Shown: positions 38,436-48,657, counted from the first letter of the stretch. The stretch is DNA of 64,000 bases from CAWGMT01 sp963823675 (GCA_963823675.1 CAWGMT010000016.1:558001-622000); one strand, 5' to 3'. Made by a program: numbers and translations. The notes: generated by a model from the letters alone, not told the origin.

Positions 38436-39660
38436 ACCGCTCGAGGTCTTCTCCCTTGGCGACGACCGTTATGCCATCATCGGTGACGGTCAGCCCACGG
38501 GCGAGATCGGCGTCGCGGTTCCAACCGACCTCGAAGCCGGTGGGAATCCGTACATCCTTGTCGATGATGGCCCGGCGGACCCGGGCCCGGCGGCCGACCG
38601 CAACGCCGTCAAAGAGAATCGAATCCTCGACCAAAGCGTAGCTGTTGATCCGCACGTCCGGCGAGACGATGCTCCGATAGACCTGTCCCCCGGAAATGAT
38701 CGCCCCCTGGCAAACGATCGAGTTGAATGCAGCGCCCCGGCGGTCACCCTCGGTGTGAACAAATTTGGGAGGCGGATACGGCGGTTGGTAAGTATGGATC
38801 GGCCACTCCTGGTCGTAGAGGTTCAGGATCGGGTCGATCTGGATCAAGTCCATGCTGGTCTGGTAGAAGGCGTCCAGGGTTCCGACGTCGCGCCAGTAAG
38901 CACCCTCCTTGCGATTCTCATCGCGAAACGGATAGGCCAGTACCCGCGATCCTCCGGCGATCATCGCCGGAATGATGTCGCGACCGAAGTCATGGTTACT
39001 CGCCTCTTTCCTGGCAGCGTCCTGAAACAGTAGTTCGTACATGGCGTCCGTGTTGAACACGTAGATCCCCATCGAAGCCAGCGCCTTTTCCGGCCGCTCC
39101 GGCATGGTCGGCGGGTCCTTGGGTTTCTCCAGGAAGGTCGTCACGCGGTGACCGCCGTCGACTCCGATGACGCCAAATTCTCGCGCCCGAACCCGAGGCA
39201 CCGGCAAGCAGGCGATCGTCAGATCGGCCCGATTGTCGCGGTGGAAGTCGATCATCCGGGCGTAGTTCATCTTGTAGATGTGGTCGCCCGCCAGGATCAA
39301 GGTGTCGCGCGGCGCGGCCTTTTCTATAGTGTACACATTCTGATAGATCGCGTCGGCCGTTCCCTGATACCAGCTTTCCGCGATGCGTTGCTGCGGCGGG
39401 ATCACCTCGATATACTCGCCAAGCTCGCGGCAGAGAAACTTCCATCCCTGGTCGATATGGCGGTTGAGACTTGTCGCCTTGTACTGCGTCAGCACGAGGA
39501 TCTTGCGTAGGTCCGAATTGATGCAGTTCGACAGCGTAAAATCGATGATTCGGTAAATGCCGCCGAATGGTACCGCCGGCTTGGCGCGGTCCCGCGTCAA
39601 AGGTTCCAGGCGTGACCCTCGGCCACCCGCCAAGACAATGGCCAGTACGTCACGATACAC
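38428..39660 (-). CDS. glgC: glucose-1-phosphate adenylyltransferase
   Basis: GlgC makes ADP-glucose for glycogen. The nucleotidyltransferase core starts LAIVLAGGRGSRLEPLTRDR and contains AKPAVPFGGIYRIIDFTLSN, LAGDHIYKMNY, GVIGVD and EKPKDPP. The C-terminal left-handed beta-helix begins around SIVCQGAIISGG. The frame is open from a TTG at 39666, but GGAGGT at 39667-39672 is correctly spaced (6 bases) only for the GTG at 39660, giving MYRDVLAIVLAGG. Length of about 410 residues is normal. No other glycogen genes lie adjacent. Confidence 0.95.
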   Translation of the reverse strand: MYRDVLAIVLAGGRGSRLEPLTRDRAKPAVPFGGIYRIIDFTLSNCINSDLRKILVLTQYKATSLNRHIDQGWKFLCRELGEYIEVIPPQQRIAESWYQGTADAIYQNVYTIEKAAPRDTLILAGDHIYKMNYARMIDFHRDNRADLTIACLPVPRVRAREFGVIGVDGGHRVTTFLEKPKDPPTMPERPEKALASMGIYVFNTDAMYELLFQDAARKEASNHDFGRDIIPAMIAGGSRVLAYPFRDENRKEGAYWRDVGTLDAFYQTSMDLIQIDPILNLYDQEWPIHTYQPPYPPPKFVHTEGDRRGAAFNSIVCQGAIISGGQVYRSIVSPDVRINSYALVEDSILFDGVAVGRRARVRRAIIDKDVRIPTGFEVGWNRDADLARGLTVTDDGITVVAKGEDLERFR

Positions 39661-40066
39661 CAGCAAACCTCCGCTCGATGTCGCTTGGGGGTAATCCGTG
39701 AATCGTCCGCACAGGAGGGGTAGTCTCCATTGTGCCCTCCCTGCAAAAACAAGCCAACCCGTATGGACGGGAACCGACGCGCTTTTCCCCGAGCTCCCGC
39801 GGCGCTTCGCGGCAGCCTGCCAGCCCTCGCGGCCTCGCCGCTATCGGCGCAGGTTGCCGGCACGACGCGGCTCTGGCACGCCCGCCGCAATTTTTTCGTC
39901 TTCTGGTGGATTCTGCACAGTCTGCTGCGATAATCGGTTCTCGCGCGAATGCCCATGCCTGGTTGCTTCAGTGGCGGTCTCAAGAAGCGGCTGGCAGTCG
40001 CGAGCGGGCCCAATAGTCAAGTATAAGCGGTAATGCCAGGCTGGATTCGACGCAGGAGGTTGGCCA
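39661..40066. promoter_or_regulatory. divergent region between glgC and alkaline phosphatase
   Basis: No convincing gene is seen in about 400 bases. It must contain the promoters of both divergent genes. Only the ribosome binding sites are clear: GGAGGT before glgC and AGGAGG at 40054-40059 before the phosphatase GTG. A plus-strand frame of about 94 codons inside has no recognisable content. Confidence 0.4.
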
Positions 40067-41887
40067 GTGAACGTTTGCTCGACTTTGACCAGGCCGTCGC
40101 GTACACTGATCGCGGATCACACCTCTTCCAGCGTCCCCCAAGTCTTTACCCGCCGTGGCGCTGCTCGCTTCGTCTGGTTTATCCTGGCCTCGCTGACTGC
40201 CTTTGCAGACCAGGCCCGATCAGCGGAGAAAGCCGGCCAGCCCGACCGGTTGAAGGAGCTTCAGACGGCCTATGTCGCCAATGCCGGCCGGAAGATTACC
40301 CGGGTCTATCACTTCGGATCGCAGGGACCGAAAGACGTCTTCTCGAACCACACCAGCCATACCAATCGCCTGGCGCCGGTCTACGTTTTCGGCCGGAAGA
40401 TCGACCTGGACAGCGTCACCGGCCAGAACAGCCGCTATCGCGACGCCGAGAAGATCAAGGCCCTCTACGGAGTATTGCCCAAGAATACGCTCAACCCCCA
40501 AGCTATTTACGCCGACCAGAGCGACCTGTATCGGGTGCAGAAAAAGGCCGTCGCGCGGGGTGTGAAACACCTCTTCATCCTCTGGTTCGACGGCCTGGAC
40601 TGGCCGACCACACAAGCCGCGGCCATCGTCAAAACGGGGAGGGTCTACACCGAAGGCAAGGGTGCCGGCCTGCTGTTCCAGGATTACACAGCCAACGATA
40701 CCGCACAGTACGGATTCGTTGTCACCAGCCCCACGCACGATCAGAACCGGCCCGATCTCGATGCCCAGACTGTCGTCATTCCGCCCCAAAGCCTGGGCGG
40801 TGGCTACGACGCGCGCATCGCCGGGTCAAATCCCTGGGCCCCAGGCCCGCTCGGCCTCAAGGCTCCAGGCTATCTCAAGGGCCAGATGGCGAATGCAGCC
40901 GATCGCGCGGGCGTACAGACCGTCGCCGCGGTGCTTCACGCCTTCACCGATTCGTCACAGAGCGCCGCCGAGATTGTCAGCGGCGTCAAATCCTACAACA
41001 ACGGCATCAACGTCACCGACGACGGCCGGTTCATCACCACGCTGTTTCACGAGCTACAACGAGAAGGCTGGAAAGTTGGCACAGTCACCAGTGTGCCGTT
41101 TGACCACGCATCGCCGGCTGCCGTGTATGCCCAGAACGTCCATCGCGACGACTACCAGGACCTCGCCCGGGCGATGCTCGGGCGGCCAGGGATTATCCAG
41201 GAGGCACGCCAGGCTCCGCTCCACTCCGGCCTGGATGTGGTGATTGGAACCGGCTTTGGCGTCACGACCGACGCGAAATCCCTGAGGGCTCAGGGGCGCA
41301 ACGGCGTGGCGGGGAGTTTATACATCACCGACGCCGATCGCGCGGCGGTGGACGTCAGGAACGGAGGCAAATACATCGTCGTTCACACCGAATCGGCCAA
41401 GAGCGGCGGCCAGGCGCTCAAAGACGCGGCGTCCGACGCGGCCCGCCGCTCAGCGCGACTCTTCGGCGTTTTCGGCCGCACCGGGCTTGATCACCTACCC
41501 TACCAGACCGCTGACGGACATTATGATCCCGCTCCCAGCCTCGATAAAAACGGCGAACCGCGCCCGGCCGAATTGTACACGGAAGGCGACCGAATCGAGC
41601 AACCAACGCTGGCCGAGATGACCGATGCCGCCCTGACGGTGTTGGCCGCGCGGCCCGGCCAGCCGTTCGTACTTTTTATCGAGGCTGGCGACGTCGATTT
41701 TGCCTTGCACGCCAACAATCTCGACAACGCCGTCGGCGCAATCTACAGCGGTGAAGAAGCCCTCCGCAGCGTCATCCACTGGGTGGAATCCCAGAGCAAC
41801 TGGGACGAGTCGGCCGTGATCATCTCGTCCGACCACGGGCATTATCTCGTGGTTGACGATCCTCAAACCCTGGCGGGGGCAAACTGA
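40067..41887 (+). CDS. alkaline phosphatase family protein
   Basis: The 606-residue exported protein has a delayed hydrophobic signal segment (RFVWFILASLTAFADQARS). Alkaline-phosphatase landmarks are LFILWFDGLDWPTTQAA (metal-binding Asp), a nucleophile region AFTDSSQSAAEIVSG, FVLFIEAGDVDFALHANN, and the C-terminal IISSDHGHYLV with metal-binding Asp and His. The nucleophile is expected to be a serine in DSSQSA. It probably releases phosphate from organic esters outside the cytoplasm. GTG start behind AGGAGG with 7-base spacing. It ends 3 bases from the convergent fused sigma-factor gene. Confidence 0.85.
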   Translation: MNVCSTLTRPSRTLIADHTSSSVPQVFTRRGAARFVWFILASLTAFADQARSAEKAGQPDRLKELQTAYVANAGRKITRVYHFGSQGPKDVFSNHTSHTNRLAPVYVFGRKIDLDSVTGQNSRYRDAEKIKALYGVLPKNTLNPQAIYADQSDLYRVQKKAVARGVKHLFILWFDGLDWPTTQAAAIVKTGRVYTEGKGAGLLFQDYTANDTAQYGFVVTSPTHDQNRPDLDAQTVVIPPQSLGGGYDARIAGSNPWAPGPLGLKAPGYLKGQMANAADRAGVQTVAAVLHAFTDSSQSAAEIVSGVKSYNNGINVTDDGRFITTLFHELQREGWKVGTVTSVPFDHASPAAVYAQNVHRDDYQDLARAMLGRPGIIQEARQAPLHSGLDVVIGTGFGVTTDAKSLRAQGRNGVAGSLYITDADRAAVDVRNGGKYIVVHTESAKSGGQALKDAASDAARRSARLFGVFGRTGLDHLPYQTADGHYDPAPSLDKNGEPRPAELYTEGDRIEQPTLAEMTDAALTVLAARPGQPFVLFIEAGDVDFALHANNLDNAVGAIYSGEEALRSVIHWVESQSNWDESAVIISSDHGHYLVVDDPQTLAGAN

Positions 41888-41890
41888 GCG

Positions 41891-43548
41891 CTATTTCGAG
41901 CCCTTTACGACCAGAAGCACCGGCCGGCGGCCGACCCACTCGCCGGCTCCTTCCCGGCTCACGATATCGTAGCCCGACCAGTTCTCTCGCTGGCCCGAAA
42001 AGTCTTCGCTGAGGAACCGCAGCAGGATGCCATGACTCTTCCGCCCGGTCTTGGCCTGGTCGCGCACCAAGGGGGTGACGTCGAACAGTTTCCAGCCATC
42101 GCCCAGCTCGAACTTGTAGGTGGCTACCGGCTCCGGATTGTACCTGGGCTGGGCCTTCCACGACGAAAACTCGTTCCAGCCCTCCAGAAGCTCGAAGGCG
42201 TGAATCGGGCCTGCAGGCGGCTGTGATGTCGTCTTGCGCGAGTATAGCGCGACCAGGAAGCGCCGTTCGGGCGAGGCGGCTTCATCACGTGGGATGTCCG
42301 GCCAGGCGATCAGACATCGGCAGCCGCCATCGTTGTTGGCCAGCGCAAAGTTGTCAACGCCTCCCAGGTTCTGGGTGGGTAAGTAGGCCAGGATCAGACA
42401 GTCCTTGGACAGCGGAACGGCTCGGTCGATCGGGCCCGGGGCAGCTTTCGCGAGGTCGGGGTCAACCCCAACCGCTTGGTTTTGCCTGCGGCCTTTGCCC
42501 TTCGACGACCGTGCCTTGCTGGTTTGGGCATCCTGCGCCGGGTTAGGGCTGGGTGCCGCTTTGGGCTCAGCCGCCGGTCCCGGTTCGGGTTCTGAAGCTG
42601 GTGCGGCTGCACCGGGAGCATTCGCCGATGCGGCCGCCTCAATCTGAGGCCCTGCCGCGGCGCGGCGCTGGATCAGCGAAGCCGTGCCGGCGGTGAGAAA
42701 AGCGGCGGCAATCAAGAGCGCCGCTATGGTTTTGAGTGACTTGAGCCACATGGTAAAGAGCACTCCCTGAGCGATGCCGTGCGCCGTCGCCGAGACGACG
42801 CCGTGCGCCGCTTGACCGTGTTTGCCAAACAGAAGAGCAGCGCGGGCGAGGTCTCGAGCCTGCGTGGCGGCTAACGTATGGCCAGCCGCGCGAGCCGAAC
42901 CGTCGAGTACTGCCAGGCTGGCCGAAAGAACAAGACCGCGTCGTGCAAGCCGATCGCCGAGGAGCTTTCGCGCCGCGCCAGCCGGCCCCGGACGGTGCTT
43001 TCGGCCAGACGGAGCTTCTGAGCCGCTTGCAATTGTGTCATCCCCTCCAGGTAACAAACGACCACGGCCGCTCGATACGACCTGGGCAAGCGGTCGATCT
43101 CCTGGTGCAGGACCCGCTCCAGATCCTCATCGTCGTGGTCGCGATGAGGATCGACGATCACGGCTGGCTTTTCCTGCGCCGCCTGTAATTCAAGGGCTCG
43201 CTGCCGGATGGCAGCGGCCTTGGCTTTTCGGGCGGTACGGGATGCAACACCGTAGAGCCAGTTGCCCAGCAGGTCGCGGGAGCCAAGCGTTTGGGCCTTG
43301 CGCGCGAGCACCAGAAAGGTAGCCTGAAAGGCATCCTCGGCCGCGTGTGTGTCGCGCAGCACACTCCGGCAGACCCGGAAGACCATCGGCCCGTGGCGGT
43401 CGACCAAGGTTTCAAACGCAAGCTCGGCGGTTTCGTCGTCTCCCGCGACGAATTGCTCGAGAAGCTGCGGATCGGTCATCCCGCCGACTGTCCCCAGGCG
43501 GAACAGCCGGTCAAGCTGCCGGCCGGGCGCGGATCGTCCGTTCTTCAT
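41891..43548 (-). CDS. ECF sigma factor fused via membrane helix to a C-terminal DNRLRE-like domain, one frame break
   Basis: The N-terminal half is an ECF sigma factor: MTDPQLLEQFVAGDDETAEL, HAAEDAFQATFLVLARKAQ, and region 4 LQAAQKLRLAESTVRGRLAR. One missing G near 42973 breaks the frame. With it, the protein runs on as RLARARKLLGDRLARRGLVL, then one membrane helix (LKTIAALLIAAAFLTAG), a Pro/Ala linker, and a C-terminal domain. That domain (DCLILAYLPTQNLGGVDNFA ... WKLFDVTPLVRD ... GILLRFLSED) resembles DNRLRE-type wall or surface modules. Total about 550 residues. Such one-piece sigma-plus-sensor proteins are known mainly from planctomycetes. Start 43548 is in-frame ATG before QLDRLFRLGTVGG. 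Confidence 0.82.
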
Positions 43549-43726
43549 GGTTTCCCTGCTTGGCCTCGCGGCTCGTTTCGTCTCTTCATATAGAGTACTG
43601 CCTGGCCGTGCGACTGGGCTCACGACACTTTTCGATTTTTTTGGCCTGGTTTTAAATCAGCGCCGCGGGTGGCATTGACGACTGGAGAGATTCGAAGGCG
43701 CTTCTCAACACAATTCTCACCCTCTG

Positions 43727-45703
43727 TCAAGCCGAGCCGCTTGCTTGACTCACCGTCCAGATCGAACTCGGTTGGTTCTCGTCCAGATGTCTCCGGAACC
43801 ACAATTCCAGCATCAGCAATGCCCAGAGTCGATACGAATGCTCGCGCGTTCCTTCGATGTGCTCGTCGAGAAGGTTGCGCACGGCCTCCGGACGAAAGAG
43901 TCCCCGGTTGAGACAGATGGGATCGAGCAGCACGCCACGGATCTCGTGCCTGAGCTCGTTGCGGAACCAGCGGCTGATCGGAACGCCGAAGCCCATCTTC
44001 GATCGTTTGCGGATCGGCGTGGGTAAGAGATCCGAGAATGCCTGCTTGAGCACGATCTTGGAACGGCCCCTGCGAGGTTGAATCTTCCGGTCCAGCGGCA
44101 TGGCCATGGCCAGCTCGACCACCCGGTGGTCCAGGAACGGCCCCCGGCATTCGAGGCTGTGCGCCATGGTGGCCAGGTCGACTTTGACCAGGAGATCGCC
44201 TGGCAAATAGGTCACGAGATCGGCCGCCATCGCACGGGTAACTGAGTCGCGGCGGCTGGCGGCTGCGAAGGCACTGGTCAGGTAGGAGGCGGGATCGGCC
44301 TCGAATTGATCGGGCAGCGCGGCCGCGGTCGAGGCGAGCAGGTCGAGGGTTTCATCGGAGTAGAGAGCCAGCCGGCCGGCTTCGTCGAAGGTCGTCATCC
44401 ACCCGAGGTAACGGGCCGCGGCCGGTTCATTGATGTGCTCGAAGAACCGCTGGACCTTGCGGAGCCGGGTCTTGGACCGGCTGGAACGTGGCAGCACACG
44501 GACCATCGTGCCGCCGAGCAGCCGGCGAGGGCCGGGAGGCAGGTGATGGAACAGCTCGCTTAAAGCCAGGGCCCGGTAACGCTCATAGCCGCCGAACAAT
44601 TCGTCGCCCGCGTCGCCAGTCAAAGCCACCGTCACGGCGCGGCGCGTTTCGCGAGCGACGTACCACGTGGGCAGAGCCGAGCTATCGGCAAACGGCTCGT
44701 CAAACTGCCAGGCCAGCTCCGGCAAAGTTTCCCAGGCCTTTGGCTCGACGATGAAGGTCTGATGCTCGGTTCCCAGGTGCTGCGCGGCGAGCTCGGCATA
44801 ACGGGTCTCGTCATAGCTCGGGTCGGGAAATCCAATCGCGAACGTCTTGACCGGCCGCGCCGATGCTTGCTGCATCAAGCCGACGACGATCGTCGAGTCG
44901 ATGCCGCCGGAAAGAAACGCACCCAGCGGCACGTCGGAGATCATCTGCTCGCGCACGGCGTCGCTCAAGGTGGAGCGCAGCTCTTCGATATCTTCGCCGA
45001 CCGGACGGGCTCGTTCGACGTTCCAGTCGGGGTGCCAGTAACGCTCGACCGCAAGAGTCCCTCCATGCCAGACGGCGTAATGGCCAGGGGGAAGCTTATG
45101 GGTTCCAGCCAGCATCGTGCGCGGGTGGGGCACGTAGCCGTAATTGAGATAACTATCCAGGGCAAGCGGGTCGAGATCCCGAGCGACGACATGCTCGGGC
45201 AAGGCCAGCAATGCCTTCAGCTCGCTGGCAAAGACCAGGCGGCGGTGGTCGTGGTGATAGACCAGCGGCTTTTGACCCAGCCGGTCACGGGCCAGGATCA
45301 GGGTGCGGCGGGGGACGTCCCAGATTGCCAGGGCGAACATGCCCCGCAACAGGGAAAACATCCGGGTACCCTCATCCTCGTAAAGATGGACGAGAACCTC
45401 GGTGTCCCCACGCGAGCGAAGCTGGTGGCCCTTGGCCTCCAAACGCCGCCGCAGCGCGGGGAAGTTGTAGATCTCGCCGTTGAAAACCGTCCAGATTGTT
45501 CCGTGCTCGTTTGAGAGAGGTTGATGACCCCCGGCCAGGTCGATGATCGACAGGCGCCGAAACCCCAGCGCGGCGTAGCCGTCGTGGTAGATGCCCGCGT
45601 CGTCGGGGCCGCGGTGCGCAAGACGGTCCATCATGCGCTCGAGCGCGCCGGCAGCCAGCGCCTCTTCGGGCTCGGTCCAGACCGCGCCGCAAATGCCGCA
45701 CAT
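43727..45703 (-). CDS. asnB: asparagine synthase (glutamine-hydrolysing)-type amidotransferase
   Basis: The 658-residue protein starts MCGICGAVW at 45703, which places the nucleophilic cysteine at residue 2. The longer frame would bury it. The glutaminase half shows RLAHRGPDDAG, RRLSIIDLAGGHQPL and VFNGEIYN. The synthetase half has the PP-loop LGAFLSGGIDSTIV, ALTGDAGDELFGGYERY and VDLATMAHSLECRGPFLDH. It can make asparagine. In polysaccharide loci such proteins (exosortase-type amidotransferases) often modify sugars instead, and the glycosyltransferases next door make this plausible. Confidence 0.92.
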   Translation of the reverse strand: MCGICGAVWTEPEEALAAGALERMMDRLAHRGPDDAGIYHDGYAALGFRRLSIIDLAGGHQPLSNEHGTIWTVFNGEIYNFPALRRRLEAKGHQLRSRGDTEVLVHLYEDEGTRMFSLLRGMFALAIWDVPRRTLILARDRLGQKPLVYHHDHRRLVFASELKALLALPEHVVARDLDPLALDSYLNYGYVPHPRTMLAGTHKLPPGHYAVWHGGTLAVERYWHPDWNVERARPVGEDIEELRSTLSDAVREQMISDVPLGAFLSGGIDSTIVVGLMQQASARPVKTFAIGFPDPSYDETRYAELAAQHLGTEHQTFIVEPKAWETLPELAWQFDEPFADSSALPTWYVARETRRAVTVALTGDAGDELFGGYERYRALALSELFHHLPPGPRRLLGGTMVRVLPRSSRSKTRLRKVQRFFEHINEPAAARYLGWMTTFDEAGRLALYSDETLDLLASTAAALPDQFEADPASYLTSAFAAASRRDSVTRAMAADLVTYLPGDLLVKVDLATMAHSLECRGPFLDHRVVELAMAMPLDRKIQPRRGRSKIVLKQAFSDLLPTPIRKRSKMGFGVPISRWFRNELRHEIRGVLLDPICLNRGLFRPEAVRNLLDEHIEGTREHSYRLWALLMLELWFRRHLDENQPSSIWTVSQASGSA

Positions 45704-46028
45704 TTTGTGAGTCCCCGCTCTACCGCTCACCCCGAGGCAACGTCCAGCGAGGCCTCATGGGTGACGCCCGGAGCCGCCCATTACCACGAGGCCACGACGA
45801 TTCGCTTGGCCCGCGAGCGGGGCTGAACGTGCCAACGACCCTATTCGCGGGAATTGAGCAAGTCGCCGCGTGGCCTCCACCAGTTTTGTGTCGCACCTCG
45901 CCGACTTTTCCGTGGAGCAGCCAACAGCCACCGAGCCCCACCGATCCGCTGGGTTCCCATACATTCATTGTACATGTGACATGTTCGATCTACAACTCGC
46001 GCGGCGCGCGGCCCGGCCATGAGACCCG
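45704..46028. other. intergenic region upstream of asnB
   Basis: No gene is seen. The region lies between the remnant at 46029-46130 and asnB. It includes a lower-GC stretch near 45955-45995 that could host the asnB promoter, though no consensus is clear. Confidence 0.3.
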
Positions 46029-46130
46029 CTACGAGCCGGCTTTCGCTTTTGACCGCACCAGGCACTCGGAGAATTCGGCGAACTGCGCGATCATGGCGTC
46101 GGCTCGCAATCCAGAGCCGAGCTTGCTCAT
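46029..46130 (-). pseudogene. duplicated 3' end of a GT4 glycosyltransferase gene
   Basis: Directly after the stop of the GT4 gene, the same strand encodes 33 residues including LRADAMIAQFAEFSECLVRS. This parallels FRSDAMVAHFAELYENLARS at the end of that GT4 protein, 13 of 22 positions identical. It looks like the remaining tail of a second, diverged copy or of a lost neighbouring glycosyltransferase. It may be translated from the ATG at 46130, but a function is unlikely. Confidence 0.6.
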
Positions 46131-46131
46131 C

Positions 46132-47247
46132 TCACGCCATGATCCCCTTGGATCGCGCCAGGTTTTCGTAGAGCTCGGCGAAGTGAGCGACCATGGCGTC
46201 GCTCCGGAAATTCGCCTCGACGCGCGATCGCCCGGCCAGTCCCATGCGATGGGCCAGGGCCGGATCGCGCACGAGGTCGCGAATCGCTCGAGCCATGAGC
46301 CTGGTGTCGCCAATCGGAACCAGAATTCCCGTCTGGCCGTCGACGACGACTTCAGTAGTTCCCAGGGCGGCGGTGGCGACCACCGGCTTACGAAACCGCA
46401 TCGCCTCCAGCACGACGTTGGGCAATCCCTCGTAAGCGCTGGGCAGGACGACGAGGTTTGCGGAAGCCAGGAGCCGCGGCACATCATCGCGGTGCCCGAG
46501 AAATCGCACTCGACCGTCCAGATGATACGCATGCGCGGTTTCTTCAAGCCGATCTCGTAGCGGCCCGTCGCCCGCAATCAAGGTGCGCACGTCAGGCTGA
46601 ATGTTCTGGACCAGATCGAGGGCTTTCAACAAGTCGTCAACGCGCTTCTGCTCGGCGAGGCGCCCGGCGAAGAGAACCAGGGGCGCGGCAGGCTCGAACC
46701 CAAACGATGCACGGACTTCCGCGGGATCAATCGGCGGCGGTTCGTCGTCGCCGGCCCCGGAGTAGATCATCGTCAGCCGGTCGGACGGTACGCCCAGGTC
46801 GCGATAAAAGTCGACCACCGCCTGCGAGTTGCCGACCAGCCGGTCGCACCAGGTAGCCAGGCAGCGGTCGAGGAATCGCTCGACTCGCCCCTTCCACAGA
46901 TCCGCGGCCATCTCGGCGACCACGACGACAGGCACTCCCGCCAACCTCGACGCCACGCGGCCGTAGGTGTTGGCCGCAAAGATCCAGCTCTGGACCACGT
47001 CGAAGGATCGTGCCCTGAGCAACCGCACCAGACGGGCCAGTGCCAGCGGATCGACCTTGAAGCGCTTGCCGATCAGCGTGACAGGAACGCCGGCGGCGCG
47101 CAACTCGGCCTCGAGTGGGCCAAGCCGCGTGAGCGCCGCCACCTCGACACGGAAACGGTCGCGCGGTAGCCCTTTGGCCAGCATGACCATCTGCTTTTCT
47201 GCACCGGAACGATCAAGCGTCGGAATGACCTGAAGAACTTTGAGCAC
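46132..47247 (-). CDS. GT4-family glycosyltransferase
   Basis: The 371-residue protein has the two Rossmann domains of a GT-B retaining glycosyltransferase. The N-terminal acceptor domain begins VLQVIPTLDRSGAEKQMV. The C-terminal donor domain has LVLFAGRLAEQKRVDDLLKA, LIAGDGPLRDRLEE and VVLPSAYEGLPNVVLEAMRF, with the EX7E motif at its core. It uses a nucleotide sugar at the cytoplasmic face. It lies with asnB and a second GT4 in a likely surface-polysaccharide block. The start is a GTG. A short relic of a related gene follows it. Confidence 0.92.
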   Translation of the reverse strand: MLKVLQVIPTLDRSGAEKQMVMLAKGLPRDRFRVEVAALTRLGPLEAELRAAGVPVTLIGKRFKVDPLALARLVRLLRARSFDVVQSWIFAANTYGRVASRLAGVPVVVVAEMAADLWKGRVERFLDRCLATWCDRLVGNSQAVVDFYRDLGVPSDRLTMIYSGAGDDEPPPIDPAEVRASFGFEPAAPLVLFAGRLAEQKRVDDLLKALDLVQNIQPDVRTLIAGDGPLRDRLEETAHAYHLDGRVRFLGHRDDVPRLLASANLVVLPSAYEGLPNVVLEAMRFRKPVVATAALGTTEVVVDGQTGILVPIGDTRLMARAIRDLVRDPALAHRMGLAGRSRVEANFRSDAMVAHFAELYENLARSKGIMA

Positions 47248-47324
47248 GCTTGGACTCTTTGGGTTACATTATAAAAAAATCTAAACTTGTAATGTTTCAG
47301 CTCGATTGGCGGCTGGTGACTGCG

Positions 47325-48593
47325 CTATCCCGCACTGGCGAGTGGCTTGCGCTCGCGGAGGATTTCATGAAACAAGGCCAGGTGCTTGCGGGCAACCGCC
47401 TGGATCGAGAATTCTCGTTCGACGCGACTGCGGGCAGCGCGGCCCATCGCGACGGCTCGATCGAAGTTATCCCACTGCTCGATGATGGCGCGGGCGAGTG
47501 CTTGGGGATCATCCGGCGGCACGAGCCGTCCCTCAACAATATCGGTGACCAGCCGGCAATTGCCCGCAATCGCCGAGGCAACGAGAGGGACCCCAAGCGC
47601 CATGGCCTCCAGAAGCGCGATGCTCATGCCTTCCTCGCGTGAGGGCAAGACAAAGAGATCGGCCTCCCGGAGTGGCGCCGTGGTGTCGAGAACGGTGCCC
47701 CGAGATTCGACGGCCTGCCCGGGCCCGAGCGTCAGACCCAGCTTGCAAATATCGGCCTCCAGGCGGGTTCGTTCCGGTCCATCGCCGATCAAGATCAGAC
47801 GGGCATTCGGATACGTCCGCCGGACCAATGGCCAGGCCTGGATCAGTATATCCAGGCCCTTCTCGGGTGCGAGGCGCCCCAGGAACACCGCGCGGGGCGA
47901 TTGTTGCCAGTCGGACCGGATGCTCCAGGCTCTCTCCGGAATCGGCACGCCGTTGGGAATCGCGACGATCCGGGGCGATACCGGAGTATGACGGGACGCG
48001 ACGAACAGCCACGAAGGCCGCAGCGTTCCTGTCTGCCAGGCCCGCTCGAGCTCGTTGGCCACTGCTGCGGAAATTGCGATGAAAGCGGCCGCGCGGCGGC
48101 AGCGCAAGCCAATCAGCCTTCCAAAGTTGCCCCATGACTGCCACGCGACGTCGCCGGTCACACCGGCGCCTTCCGGCCGCAGGATCACCGGAAAGCCTGA
48201 CTTTTCGCCAGCACCAATGACCGCGTAAGCGTCGTGTTTGAGCATGGAGACGTAAGCCAGATCGATCGGATTCTCCCGGAACCAGCGCCTGAGATTTCGC
48301 ATGTAGAGCCAGGTTCCCCAGAATCGCAACCGCGATGTTGCCAGTCGCCGCACCTTGAGCTGGCCGCGACTGTGCGTTTGCTCCCCTGCAAGCAGATTCT
48401 CTGCATCCGTCGCCAGTTGTCCTTCCCGGACCAGTTCTGATCCTGGTGGCTGCGACGTGAGCACCGTGACGTCTGCTCCCTCGGCGGCCAGCGCGCTCGC
48501 CAGGTAACTCAAAACTCTCTCGGCGCCGCCGATTGAGGGCGGGTAGCGACGCGTGACGAGAGCCAGCTTGAGGGATCCAGGCGAGAGTATCAC
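47325..48593 (-). CDS. GT4-family glycosyltransferase
   Basis: The 422-residue protein is a second GT-B transferase: LKLALVTRRYPPSIGGAERV at the N-terminus, IVAIPNGVPIPE between domains, AVFLGRLAPEKGLDILIQAW, LILIGDGPERTRLEA and VLPSREEGMSIALLEAMALG with the EX7E motif. It shares strand with the neighbouring GT4 gene, separated by 77 bases, and starts at a GTG. Donor and acceptor sugars are unknown. Confidence 0.92.
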   Translation of the reverse strand: MILSPGSLKLALVTRRYPPSIGGAERVLSYLASALAAEGADVTVLTSQPPGSELVREGQLATDAENLLAGEQTHSRGQLKVRRLATSRLRFWGTWLYMRNLRRWFRENPIDLAYVSMLKHDAYAVIGAGEKSGFPVILRPEGAGVTGDVAWQSWGNFGRLIGLRCRRAAAFIAISAAVANELERAWQTGTLRPSWLFVASRHTPVSPRIVAIPNGVPIPERAWSIRSDWQQSPRAVFLGRLAPEKGLDILIQAWPLVRRTYPNARLILIGDGPERTRLEADICKLGLTLGPGQAVESRGTVLDTTAPLREADLFVLPSREEGMSIALLEAMALGVPLVASAIAGNCRLVTDIVEGRLVPPDDPQALARAIIEQWDNFDRAVAMGRAARSRVEREFSIQAVARKHLALFHEILRERKPLASAG

Positions 48594-48657
48594 CGCAGGT
48601 TCTGAGAATTAGAGACACGAACGCTCAAAAACAGCGATCTTCGATCGAGGAGCTTGC

